From NCBI GenBank assembly GCA_001931875.2, contig MSJH02000712.1, positions 117,765 to 171,155 of the forward strand: a stretch of 53,391 nt of DNA, in the 5' to 3' direction. This document shows, in pieces, positions 32,456-41,878 of the stretch; within the stretch, counting starts at the first letter, position 1, and every line of letters starts with the position of its first letter. Position numbers and translations under genes: made by a program. The stretch is from Byssochlamys sp. IMV 00236 (lineage: Eukaryota; Ascomycota; Eurotiomycetes; Eurotiales; Thermoascaceae). A model generated the notes under the pieces. That model was given only the letters and a program-made list of their open reading frames with translations. It was not told the origin of the DNA and did no database searches.

Positions 32456-34898
32456 TCAGGCATTGTCATGTCCTGCGGATGCACTGCCCAGACTGCCTGC
32501 AAAATCCATTCCCATCATCATACACCCACAATCATCATAGACATTGTCGAGAAGCCACCGTAGTGGAGCCTGAACTGGAGAACCGGCGTTCAGCTGCATC
32601 GAGGAAATCCCACTTGAAAAGTCACACGCGTGAAAATGAGGCAGAGACTGGGATCCAGGGTCCTGACGACTAGGGATATCTGGAAATGCACTGCTATTCA
32701 CAGTGCTGAGAAGTGACAGATCATCAGAGCGCACCCGATTCATAGTATCAGCTCGGAAGACTGTAGTATCACTTTCAGCGATAGTCCCCCGGAATGTTGG
32801 GTTGAGAGTAAGGTTGCTTGGAATTGTTGCTATTTGAGACGTCACCTGAGTGGAGGGAACTCGCTCGCGGGGACTGGTCGATTGTCGGCATGTATTGTTC
32901 CCAGTTTCCAGCCGTTTTTGTTTGAGAAGGTGTTGGATAATCTCCACGCATCTCAGTGTCGACGGAGTACTGCGGGCATTGCGGAGGACCTCTAAGTTAA
33001 ACGCTAGACGGATACTCGCAGCTTCTGCCTCGGGACCGTCCCGTTCTTTGAAGTCTAATATGTTAATTGTTGCGCCGACAAATACGGTGTACATCTCAAG
33101 ATATGTCATTACCCGGAAACCAAAGCGCTTGACATGGAGCGTAATGAGCCCGTCAATCATTTCTGCGGCATTGGTGGCTAGTGCTCGTGCACGTTCTGAC
33201 TTGGGACGGTGTGGCCGACATAGCAAGATTATCGTGGCATGGTAGAGAAGGTTCAGAAGCAGAACGTGAAGAGGAGGGCATAATGCTGTTCTCGCGCTGG
33301 CGTCGACATATAGATCAGCTGGAAGGTCGTTTGCCCATCCTTCCAGCTTCTGCATTGTCTGATCCATATAGCTGGACAGGTAATCCCCAGAAGTATGTAG
33401 CCTCGAATATAGTGTGTCTAGAATGTTGTCGATGATGATACATAGTTTGCAATATGCAGAGAAACGACTGTTCGTTCGTGACTTTTGGCAGATTGCCACG
33501 TCTAGCTTGGACGAACTGGAATATCTGGGCCTCCACAGCTCGTTCTCTGCATCATCACCATCAGGCCAGGTATCTGCATCTGGGACTGGCTGAACATCAT
33601 GAATTATTGGGGCCCGCCCTAAACATAGACTCATAGTCTTGTCCCAAGTATAGCAACTCCAGAAGACCTGCTGACGTACTGCAAGATCCTCAGGAGAGAA
33701 CCGGCCCACAAGGTGACTTAATGATTTCGGATAGATATGAATCCCCAGGTCATGCATCATGCGGAAAGCCATCCCGGAATATAGCCAGCCCTGCGACGTT
33801 CTGCCTGAGGCGCATTCCCTGGCAGAGAATATCAGCAGCCCTTGTAGAGTCGGGATTGAAGATCCCTTGCCAATAGCGTCTCCAAGGGAGGTTAGAGCCT
33901 TCTTCGCAAAATAATCACTGATTTTCGGCGCGTCTGATCTATCTGAGAATCGAGCTGCTTGAGAAAGGACGCTGTTTAGTAGAAAGATGTTCACGTAAGG
34001 GCCGGAACATTCCACATCTCCTGGACTTGGTCAGCTCCTTGATCGCGCTTGTAAATTCGTCTAGGAGGGAACTGACGCATGAAGATCTTACGACATACAA
34101 CCAGATGAAGATGGTGTGGCAGACTCCAGTACGTATCAAGGAGTTCATTGACCAAAGCTTGAGAAATTTCCGAGTTGATAATGGAACCAAGTTCGGAATG
34201 TTGGCTTAGAGCCGAGGGAGAGGGTGAATCCTCGAAGTTTCCTTTATAGACACCAGGCTCGTACGGAATACTCCCGATCAGGGCCCCCGCAGCATCGGGA
34301 TGGTACGTAAACATGATCTCCTCAGGCTGAAAATGATACAGGCTAGTCTTGCCATAAAAGCAAATCCTACCCTCTTCATCGACAGAAGCCTCATTCAGAA
34401 GCTCGTTTACTTCGTCTTCTACGGAGGCCTCGGATTGAGGACTCTCTTTTTGTTGACAAACGTTGGCGAGAGAGGCCCTGGGAGGCTTGCTCGTTGTCGT
34501 CGGCCCCTTGCCGAAATATTCTTCCAATAATCGCAGTCTATCTTTATCCCCAGCTTCTTTCAAATCGCTAAGCATGGCCTCAAAACTCTTCACACGGTCT
34601 TGTAGGGTAAGAGCGTATGCCACGGACGGTACTCTAGGATCAATAATCAGTGAAAATGATCCTTTATTTATCCGGTCCTGATTGCGCACTTATCGAGATA
34701 GCATGTCTCATTGTTTGCTAGACAGCGATCGCAGGTTGGCAGGTTGCCAACGCATCGTGCCTTGCGCCTTCGACAGTTTGCGCAAGCAAATCCATATTTG
34801 CGAGCTGGCTGTCGGTCTTGTCTGATCCGCCGTACGTGACGAGAGGGGTCTTTTGCTGGAGTGATGGCCACCTCCTCCGGACTGGCTACCATGGTCAT
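32456..34898 (-). CDS. Zn2Cys6 fungal transcription factor with Fungal_trans domain
   Basis: Nuclear regulator, likely the pathway-specific one for the genes to its right. Exons 34690-34898, 34077-34633 and 32456-34020 encode 776 residues. The zinc cluster is Cys39-x2-Cys42-x6-Cys49-x6-Cys56-x2-Cys59-x6-Cys66, with the basic RRRKAR loop. A probable dimerisation coiled coil follows (LQDRVKSFEAMLSDLKEAG). The middle domain has IFMRDVECSGPYVNIFLLNSVLSQAARFSD, SGMAFRMMHDLGIHIYP and VFWSCYTWDKTMSLCLGRAP, which are Fungal_trans (PF04082) hallmarks. The second intron (34021-34076) restores the family reading across a frame change and has a GCTGAC branch site. The C-terminal 150 residues are Ser/Thr-rich and may be the activation region. 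The target genes are inferred from position only. Confidence 0.9.
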
Positions 34899-35803
34899 CG
34901 ATTAATTTGGATTTTTCGTGTCAACGTGAAGCTTTCAACCCATTTCCGATCGATATACCTTTCGCAGAGAGCGTACGTAATAGAGTTTAGTTGATAGCCT
35001 AAGATCTCGTTATGAAGTTAAATCCATAACCAGATCCTGTGACGTTGGAAAAGGATATCTATACTTCGCGACGTGATATGTTGAAGGGAACGCTAGTACA
35101 ATGATTATACAAAATTATGGAATATACTTTCCCTCGCAAAGGGTTTCGGCAATAACCTTCCATGAATTGCGGGGAAGCACCTACGTAACTAGCTTCAAAC
35201 CCAGTCGTCGTCCGACTCCGGATCTGCAGAATACCCCAGCAGCTAGTGATATGCCTAGATATGCGGATTTCTCATTCGAGAAAATGTCTGGCCTCTTATT
35301 AATAAACGTTCTTAGAGGGCCACTTGTTAAAAGAGAATTTCCGGTCCCTCTGGGTGTTAAGAGAAAGACTAGAGGGTCAAGTCAACGTTTCGATTCCAGC
35401 AGATCCAATTGGGCAGAGAGGAGTATGCCGCCAGGCCCAGATCATTCATCCCCGACTTAATCATGGCTAGTATTATGTGGTTGCCGGGGTTTTATTGGTT
35501 CAAGATTACTGCATGTATGCGGAGAAGCGTCTGATATTAAGTATCCGAGGGGCTGATGTCACAGTAACCGGCATCTCTCCTCCAGCGGCGTTTCTCCGGC
35601 TATGGCTAGAATACCGTAGGACTGTGGAGAGATTGCGATATAATGGTTTAAACATTCATAACTTCCCTGTTTGCGTAATAATCGATTATTACATCGGGAA
35701 TTTGCTTAGGAACTCCGCATGCATTTATGTGAGGCGGCGCGGACGTAGTTGATGCAGCATCACTTGTGCTGTTTATGTGGACTCTTGCTCAGAAGTAAAC
35801 AAC
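34899..35803. promoter_or_regulatory. Divergent promoter region between the regulator and the M20-like gene
   Basis: This 0.9-kb region has no convincing gene; a 119-codon open frame at 35101-35460 has no domain. It carries CCGACTCCG at 35212-35220 and CCGGCATCTCTCC at 35568-35580, both of which recur in other promoters of the neighbourhood. Confidence 0.4.
35568..35580. promoter_or_regulatory. Shared 13-mer CCGGCATCTCTCC, copy 1
   Basis: Exact match to positions 39572-39584 in the dehydrogenase/amidohydrolase promoter. It is followed by a CGG-containing stretch, as expected for a Zn2Cys6 target. It lies 224 bp upstream of the M20-like gene. Confidence 0.45.
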
Positions 35804-36556
35804 ATGGCCGGAGAGAATGAAATCAATCAAATGGTGGAATGGCTCTTGCCGTTATATACCATTCCATCAGAGCTCCCAAACATGAATGCAACACTACGAG
35901 AATCACTCCGTTTGTTAGCGGAAAGGCTCACTCTGAGTTTCGAAGTACGTTATGTGTTTCGGCATCGTTGTCTTATCTCTATCTAGGATGTTGACAAGTG
36001 GTACTAGCAAGATAATTTCGGCAACATCTACTTGACGACTTCCGGTCGTGATCCGCATTTGTCGCCGCTAGGTGTATGTTTCCCTCTAGATTCGACAGTC
36101 TCATCCGCTACCTTTGAAGGTGCTCTGCGAGTATTCCTCGCACTACAAAACCGCAGTCTCAGCTGTGCCATTTCTTTGATTGGTTGGTCATCCCTGGGTG
36201 ATGACTTGTTGGGTAAGAAGGTGTGGGAGGGACTCGTCAGCTCCGAAGAAGGCTACTCACAGTCACCTGGTCTCAAACAATTTGCGAGCATGCCTAGTTT
36301 CTCCACCTTCGCCATGTCCGCCCTCTTTGAGATCACGGCGACGAGTGATGTACCGATGGTAATCGAAGGAAGCCCACTTTTAGTCGAGAAGGCAGTTAGC
36401 GCAAGCAATGGGTCTGTGGAAACGATTCCTCAGTATCAAGGCCCTAAAAGGGCGCCAGGCGTCACAATCAAGGGCCACGAGGCCGTAATTGTCGGCCAAT
36501 CGACGGTGGGGCTGTATAGTGAATATGTGGCAGCGCTATTTGACAATTTTGACTGA
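35804..36556 (+). CDS. Small degenerate M20/carbamoylase-like protein
   Basis: Exons 35804-35944 and 36008-36556 encode 229 residues. The layout GNIYLTTSGRDP, LDSTVSSATFEGALRV and then LIGWSSLGDDLLGKKVWEGL resembles the first catalytic part of M20 amidohydrolases such as N-carbamoyl-amino-acid hydrolases and allantoate amidohydrolase (GNLxGRDP, a His-x-Asp metal motif, a F-D-G-A-L motif, and an acidic Asn-Glu-Glu motif). The His of the first metal motif reads Pro, the FDGAL Asp reads Glu, and the Glu pair is missing. The protein is also about half the usual 400-450 residues, with the dimerisation domain shrunk or absent. So it is probably not an active metallohydrolase; it may be a repurposed protein or a decaying gene. 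The M20 relation is inferred by eye. Confidence 0.55.
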
Positions 36557-36900
36557 GTCTCCGTGAGATATGAGAAAACCAATGCTAGATGATGTCTGCA
36601 TCGATTCGTTAAGACATATCCGCTCTATCTTGAGGGGTCCTTTGAATTAGGAAATAGAAGCAAGCAGTGCAAACTTCCAGAACATGATAAGGTTCATTAT
36701 CTCAACGTGCCTGCAGTCGATCTTCCCATAAGTATGGAAATCGCTCGGGCCGGTTCTTGAAAGATGGTTAAATGCAGGGAAAGAGGAGTGTTGTGTTCGG
36801 TGTGCTGGTTGGCGGAGTTGGAGGAGATACCGGGGACTCTCCGACTCCGTATCCCATCACGAAGAAGGACAAATGATCAAGCTTTAGTTTTTTTATTCCA

Positions 36901-36911
36901 CTATATATATA
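36901..36911 (+). promoter_or_regulatory. TATA element of the alpha/beta hydrolase gene
   Basis: An alternating TA run lies 82-92 bp upstream of the ATG at 36993. A CCGACTCCG motif is at 36841-36849, just upstream. Confidence 0.4.
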
Positions 36912-36992
36912 CTTATGTATTGAGTGTCTAAACAGGTCTCTTCTCGCTGTCGTATCATCCTTGGATTTACTGCAGATCCGACTGATATCATC

Positions 36993-37862
36993 ATGGCAAC
37001 CGCAGCTTTGGCTCAAGGAAGCATTCCTACGGAAACTAGCCAACTATACTTCGAGCAGGAAGGAAATAAAGATGGACCAGCGGTCCTCTGCATCCACGGT
37101 CTTGGAGGAACCACAAATTTCTACCAGCCAGTCGTGTCCGCGTTAAAGGATTATAATGTCGTCCGGTTTGACCTCAGTGGCCATGGAAGAAGCACCCTGC
37201 CTTCCAAGAACACTAGCATCGCTACCTACGTCGAGGATACCGAAGGTGAGTACATTGTGAATTTGTACCGACTTTGTCAGAAGAGAGCTTCGAACTGATA
37301 CCTTCTCCCAGCTGTCATCAAGCATCTCGACTTGAAGGATGTTACAGTAGCTGGTCACTCGATGGGAGGCCTCATAGCACTACATCTGGCTGCAAAATGC
37401 CCAGAGTTAGTGAAACGACTGGTCCTCTTTGGCCCAGTCAAGACACCTCCAGAAGCGGGACAGAACAATCTTCGAGCGCGGGCAAAGACAGTGCGTGAGA
37501 GCGGAATGGCTGCTGTTGCCGATACCGTGATCGGCGCATCACTCTCTCCAAACACTCTTGCGAATAAACCGGAGGTTATTGGATTCAGTCGAGAGCTACT
37601 CTCTAGACAGTCACCCGAAGGCTATGCACAAGCTTGTGAGGCTCTTGCCGGTGGCCCCGATCCCCAGTGGGACGAGATCATTGCCGAAGTTACAATACTT
37701 GGTGGAGCCGATGATAAAGTGAGCCCAGGGCTTCTTCTAGATTCACTCAATGACAGCCTCGCAAAAGCAAAGAAAGTCACTAGAGAGACATGGGAGAACG
37801 TGGGTCATTGGCATACTTTGGAGAATCCAAAAGGAAGTGCCCACACATTTTTGAGCGGATAA
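36993..37862 (+). CDS. Alpha/beta hydrolase, 3-oxoadipate enol-lactonase-like
   Basis: Exons 36993-37245 and 37312-37862 encode 267 residues, a typical length for enol-lactonase-type hydrolases. The fold is clear: a beta strand with the oxyanion motif CIHGLGGTTNFYQP, FDLSGHGRS, the nucleophile elbow AGHSMGG (Ser101), a late acidic strand TILGGADDKVSP with the likely catalytic Asp, and the catalytic His near the end in VGHWHTLE. These match PcaD-like enzymes that open lactone rings, but related members hydrolyse esters, so the substrate is open. No signal peptide, so cytosolic. It lies between the M20-like gene and the dehydrogenase, in the candidate cluster. Confidence 0.88.
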
Positions 37863-38347
37863 TGCTGACTGGACGTTAAACGAGTCTACTTATAGAGATC
37901 TCTCAGCCCTCTGAGCGTTCCCTGATCTCTGTAGCCAAATTTATTCTGTGAAGGAGCGTTAGTTATCTTGATGATATAATTTGTAGTTTCAGCAGGTGCA
38001 ATTCTGATCTCAAATGTTAGCACTTAAAGTATCCGCTAGTCTATATATGTGGGGCTGCTACCCCACTCAACTAAGTACCCGAAATAGTGGCCATGCGGTT
38101 CCACCTACAGCAGACCTTGTCAAACGACATATACAGCAGGTTAGATAGCTCGGAGCTTCAGAGCTCGATTCTAGAGAAATCAAGCATCTTCATCTCTCCA
38201 GCTTAGAGCCTCCAAGAGATTTTTTAAGCATTCGAGAAGATTCTGTGTGTGGTACTTTTAGCTTTCCTTATCTTTCCTTCCGCACTCTAAGTTTGGACAT
38301 CGAACAATTTATATATATAGACATCGAGAACAAAGTATTACTAACAT

Positions 38348-39396
38348 TCATACACTGTTTGGATCGTTGGCATGAGTCATTTCTCCATTATTCTCCTTCT
38401 TCAATGTAAAGTCTTCTCCTTTAAAGGGTTTCAGTCCGGCGGTCACCCTCATTCCAGCTGAACACGAACTCCAGTCGAGGCATTCGCCCCCAATTGCCTT
38501 GGCTGTGGTGAGATGGTTCCAAGCTTGGTCGATAATTGGTGTTGGAGTGGAGGTATCTACTCCGAGCCGTCGAATATAGGAGGCATCTTTCATGCCACCT
38601 GGAATTGTGAATCCGGTTTTGCCACTGAAAGCCCCGTCACGAATCTTCTTGCCGTAGTTTATCCAAGCCGGGGCTGGGAACCATTGCTCTGAAACAGCAC
38701 GTTAGTAACAGACGTGACTAGTAAGGTGAAAGCACAGTTCATACGAATGAAGTCGTAAAAGACATTTGTGTCAAAGCCGGTCTTTTCTGCTAATGTAAAG
38801 CTCTCGGAGAGTAGCTCTATCGTGCCAAGTATGCAACTGTTTCCCAGAATCTTCAGCAGAGCGCCTTTGGAGGCATTATCACCGCAGTCAATAATGCCCT
38901 TTCCTAGAGATGGAACAAGGTACGTCTTTATGACCTCTCTAGCTCTGGGATCTCCGGCCACCGCTATCAGAAGCCCACGAGACTGAGCGGCAGCAGGAGG
39001 ACCAAACACCGGACAGGACAAAAAATAAACATTATGCTCCCGTGCCTCCTCTTGTAACTTCCCAGTCGTTGCCGGGAAAAGAGTAGAATGATCCACATAT
39101 ATTGCGCCATGATGTTTGCAGGAAAATAGCTGCCGATACACTGATACAGCGGCATCATCGTTCCCAAGACAGCCATGCACGATTGTACACGCCTGGCCTA
39201 GTTCACCTATAGACCCTGCAATCTCGCAGTGGCCCTGTTCCAGATTCTGGGATTTTCTCGGTGTGCGATTCCAAACTTTCACTTTCGGAAACTGCTTGCT
39301 CTGTGCGTATACCGAGAGATTGTACGCAAGATGAATTCCCATATTTCCCAATCCCACAAAGCCAAAAGTTTGAGTCTGAAGTGATTCCAACTCCAT
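38348..39396 (-). CDS. Beta-hydroxyacid dehydrogenase (3-hydroxyisobutyrate dehydrogenase / 6PGDH family)
   Basis: NAD(P)-dependent oxidation of a beta-hydroxyacid, or the reverse. Exons 38745-39396 and 38348-38688 encode 330 residues. The Rossmann motif GFVGLGNMG is at 12-20, the substrate-binding DHST at 102-105, CPVFGPPAAA takes the place of the usual DAPVSGG segment, and the catalytic Lys182 with Asn186 lies in KGALLKILGN. The C-terminal helical domain is complete. I took the ATG at 39396 (MELESLQTQTFGF) because codons upstream lack an ATG. It is transcribed divergently from the amidohydrolase gene; their shared 491-bp promoter contains both cluster motifs. The altered substrate loop suggests a substrate other than 3-hydroxyisobutyrate. 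Confidence 0.9.
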
Positions 39397-39571
39397 CTTC
39401 GGTAAAAAGACCACGGTAATACAGATGCTGAGGACCACGTAATAAAGGAACTGGTTAGGAAAGAGCTATGAGAAATATGGGTATTCTCGATTGTAAACAT
39501 GGACTCTTGGCTTTTTGTTTCTCAACTCTCAGATATAGTAAAAGAGAACTGATAATAGAATCTATGCGCGG

Positions 39572-39584
39572 CCGGCATCTCTCC
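39572..39584. promoter_or_regulatory. Shared 13-mer CCGGCATCTCTCC, copy 2
   Basis: Identical to 35568-35580. It lies 176 bp from the dehydrogenase start and 304 bp from the amidohydrolase start in their divergent promoter, and is followed by CGGCGG. A GACTCCG word follows at 39679-39685. Confidence 0.45.
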
Positions 39585-39887
39585 GGCGGCAGCACCCCGC
39601 CCGGGGTCCATCCTTGCACGGTCTAACGCAAATCATCGTCCAAATTCTTGCCTAGGTTAGAATTTGCGAGAGTTATCTGACTCCGTCCCTGGTATTCAAC
39701 GTTCTCTGGCGGATTATCCCCGTCAAATGCACGTCGCTTACCCCGCTACGAGGTAGGACAGCATACTTCCCTGTCTTATTGACCTGGAGGCATCATAATT
39801 CACATTTAAAACTACGGCGCCTCTCACCTGAGCATGTAAAGAATCGCAGTAATCAGCCAGAAGGTATTTGCAGTCCAGTCGTTTCAC

Positions 39888-41312
39888 ATGATGGGGTCCA
39901 TTAACGGGCATTCCGTCTCCTACAGAGCAATTCCGGCAGATATCGAGATAAACAATCATACACCGCAGGATCCAGATAAGATATTGTTTAAAAATGTTCA
40001 AATCATTGACTCCACTGGGAAGGACCCTTATCTCGGTGATGTCTTGATCGAAGGACAACGGATAACGAAAGTTGGGAAAGTCGATGATGAAATATCCCAA
40101 ACTTCTAACATTCTCATCATCGACGGTGAGGGCAAGAAGACCCTTATGTCAGGTCTGTGCGATGCCCACACTCATCTAAGCTGGACCAACTCCCCAACAC
40201 TGGATGGCCTTCTCAATTTGCCACTAGAAGAACACGTCCTGCACACAGCCCAGTCAGCAAAGATATACCTAGATTGTGGCTATACTATGTGTTTCGGAGC
40301 GGCAGCAGCCCGTCCGCGACTCGATGTCTGCGTAAAAGGTGCGATCAAGCAGGGGATGATCCCAGGACCTCGAACTCTATCCAATTCGCAGGAAATCTCG
40401 ACGACGGGTGGTGCTATAATCCCCGGCATTACCAAATTTGCCGATGGAGTCGATGAGATGCGCAAGGTCGTTCGAGAGTTTCTGGCCCTCGGAATTGACA
40501 ACGTGAAGCTCTCCATGACTGGCGACTACGTCCACGAATTTATGGGCAGCAAAGAAACGTACTTCACCTTGGAAGAAACAAAGGCGGCAGTTGAAGAGGC
40601 CCACAACCGTGGCAAAAGGGTATGTGCGCACGCTAGAAGCTGTGCATCCGTAAAGTTATGCGCCCATGCCGGGGTTGATGTCATCTATCATGCCTCCTAC
40701 GTCGACGAAGAAGGCCTTGACTTGCTTGAGACAAGGAAGGATCAAGTATTCGTCGCCCCGGCAATCAATTTCCCGTTGACCTCCTGCACTGGAGAAGCGA
40801 CTCCATATGGTCTCACCCCCGAAATGGCAGCAAAGAAGGGGCTCAAGAGTGAGGTAGAGATTGCATCAAGAGCCATGAATGAGATGCGAAAACGCGGCAT
40901 AAAAGTACTCCCCGGAGGGGACTTTGGTTTTGCATGGGCCCGCCATGGAATGTACGCCAGAGACCTGGCCCATTTTGTCAACTTGTTTGGCTACACGCCC
41001 ATGGAAGCAATTATTTCTGCGACTGCATGGGGTGGCGAAATTATGGGACACGCAGAGGAACTAGGCAAGGTGCTTCCAGGTTACTATGCCGACGTTATAT
41101 TGGTGAACGGAAATCCGCTCGAGGATATCGAGGTCCTGCAGAATACGGACTATATTCATGCAATCGTGATCAATGGGCACGTTCACAAGAATATACCAGT
41201 CAAAGACCAAGTTCCGTGGGAAGCGCATCCAACGACTCTCCCTGTTTTGAACAAGGATGGCTCTGTGGATTGGAAGATGGAAAAAAGGCTTCATGACGCT
41301 GTCGCTACATGA
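39888..41312 (+). CDS. Metal-dependent amidohydrolase (imidazolonepropionase/prolidase-like branch)
   Basis: TIM-barrel hydrolase of cyclic or linear amides. A single exon encodes 474 residues. The metal ligands are in family order: HTH (His94, His96) in CDAHTHLSW, the bridging Lys207 in NVKLSMTGD, His248 in CAHAR, His268 in IYHASYVDEEG and Asp345 in LPGGDFGFAW. The flanking beta-sandwich begins ILFKNVQIIDSTG and ends GYYADVILVNGNPLEDI. This set places it in the group with imidazolonepropionase-like, Xaa-Pro dipeptidase-like and ochratoxinase-like enzymes, which hydrolyse varied N-acyl or lactam bonds. Its substrate is unknown. It could start at 39888 or at the ATG immediately after. No signal peptide. 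It probably works with the neighbouring dehydrogenase and hydrolase. Confidence 0.9.
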   Translation: MMGSINGHSVSYRAIPADIEINNHTPQDPDKILFKNVQIIDSTGKDPYLGDVLIEGQRITKVGKVDDEISQTSNILIIDGEGKKTLMSGLCDAHTHLSWTNSPTLDGLLNLPLEEHVLHTAQSAKIYLDCGYTMCFGAAAARPRLDVCVKGAIKQGMIPGPRTLSNSQEISTTGGAIIPGITKFADGVDEMRKVVREFLALGIDNVKLSMTGDYVHEFMGSKETYFTLEETKAAVEEAHNRGKRVCAHARSCASVKLCAHAGVDVIYHASYVDEEGLDLLETRKDQVFVAPAINFPLTSCTGEATPYGLTPEMAAKKGLKSEVEIASRAMNEMRKRGIKVLPGGDFGFAWARHGMYARDLAHFVNLFGYTPMEAIISATAWGGEIMGHAEELGKVLPGYYADVILVNGNPLEDIEVLQNTDYIHAIVINGHVHKNIPVKDQVPWEAHPTTLPVLNKDGSVDWKMEKRLHDAVAT

Positions 41313-41878
41313 AGGGAGAAATTGTAATTGAATTTCTATACGTAGTCTGTTATTCTTTTCCTATTTTGTGCTTGTAGTAAGTTATCATATATGACATTCC
41401 TGGCCATGACAAAACTTTTCAGCTAAGGAATATAATTCTTAGCCATTCTCTTATGACTGCGTTTTTGTATACAGACCCACAGTCAGTAAGAACAGACATT
41501 AACTATTTATCCTAAGACGGCCCATAAATCGCATTGTGGTTGCAATTGTGGTTCTGCAGTTTTAATTATTATGGCGCGGTTAGCTCCCAAATGCAGCCGA
41601 GCTACTTCTGGTGTTAGTGTTAATAAGTGTAGATGTTGATAGTTAGACTTCGATTACCTGCAATAGATATATAATAAGATCTTAAAAAATATACTTAATC
41701 AAGTGGGAAGAGAACTCCGAAGACAGTGCTAGTCAGATTCCTAATCAGGACAATGCCGAGGACCACCAAGTACTTAGTCTGAACGCTTCATGAGCAGCAG
41801 CAAAGCTTTACTTATCTATCGCTCACTTTCTGTTCCAGTCACTTCTTCCAGAGTGTCGCTGTCATCGTACAAATCATC
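41313..41878. other. Intergenic region upstream of acyltransferase
   Basis: About 570 bp without a gene. Mostly AT-rich; no copy of the 13-mer motif found in the two promoters to the left. It contains an AACTCCG word near 41715 that is close to, but not identical with, the GACTCCG motif. Confidence 0.4.

Noticed and set aside
35101..35460. 119-codon plus-strand frame upstream of the M20-like gene
   Set aside because: No domain; it lies in the divergent promoter that carries the shared motifs.
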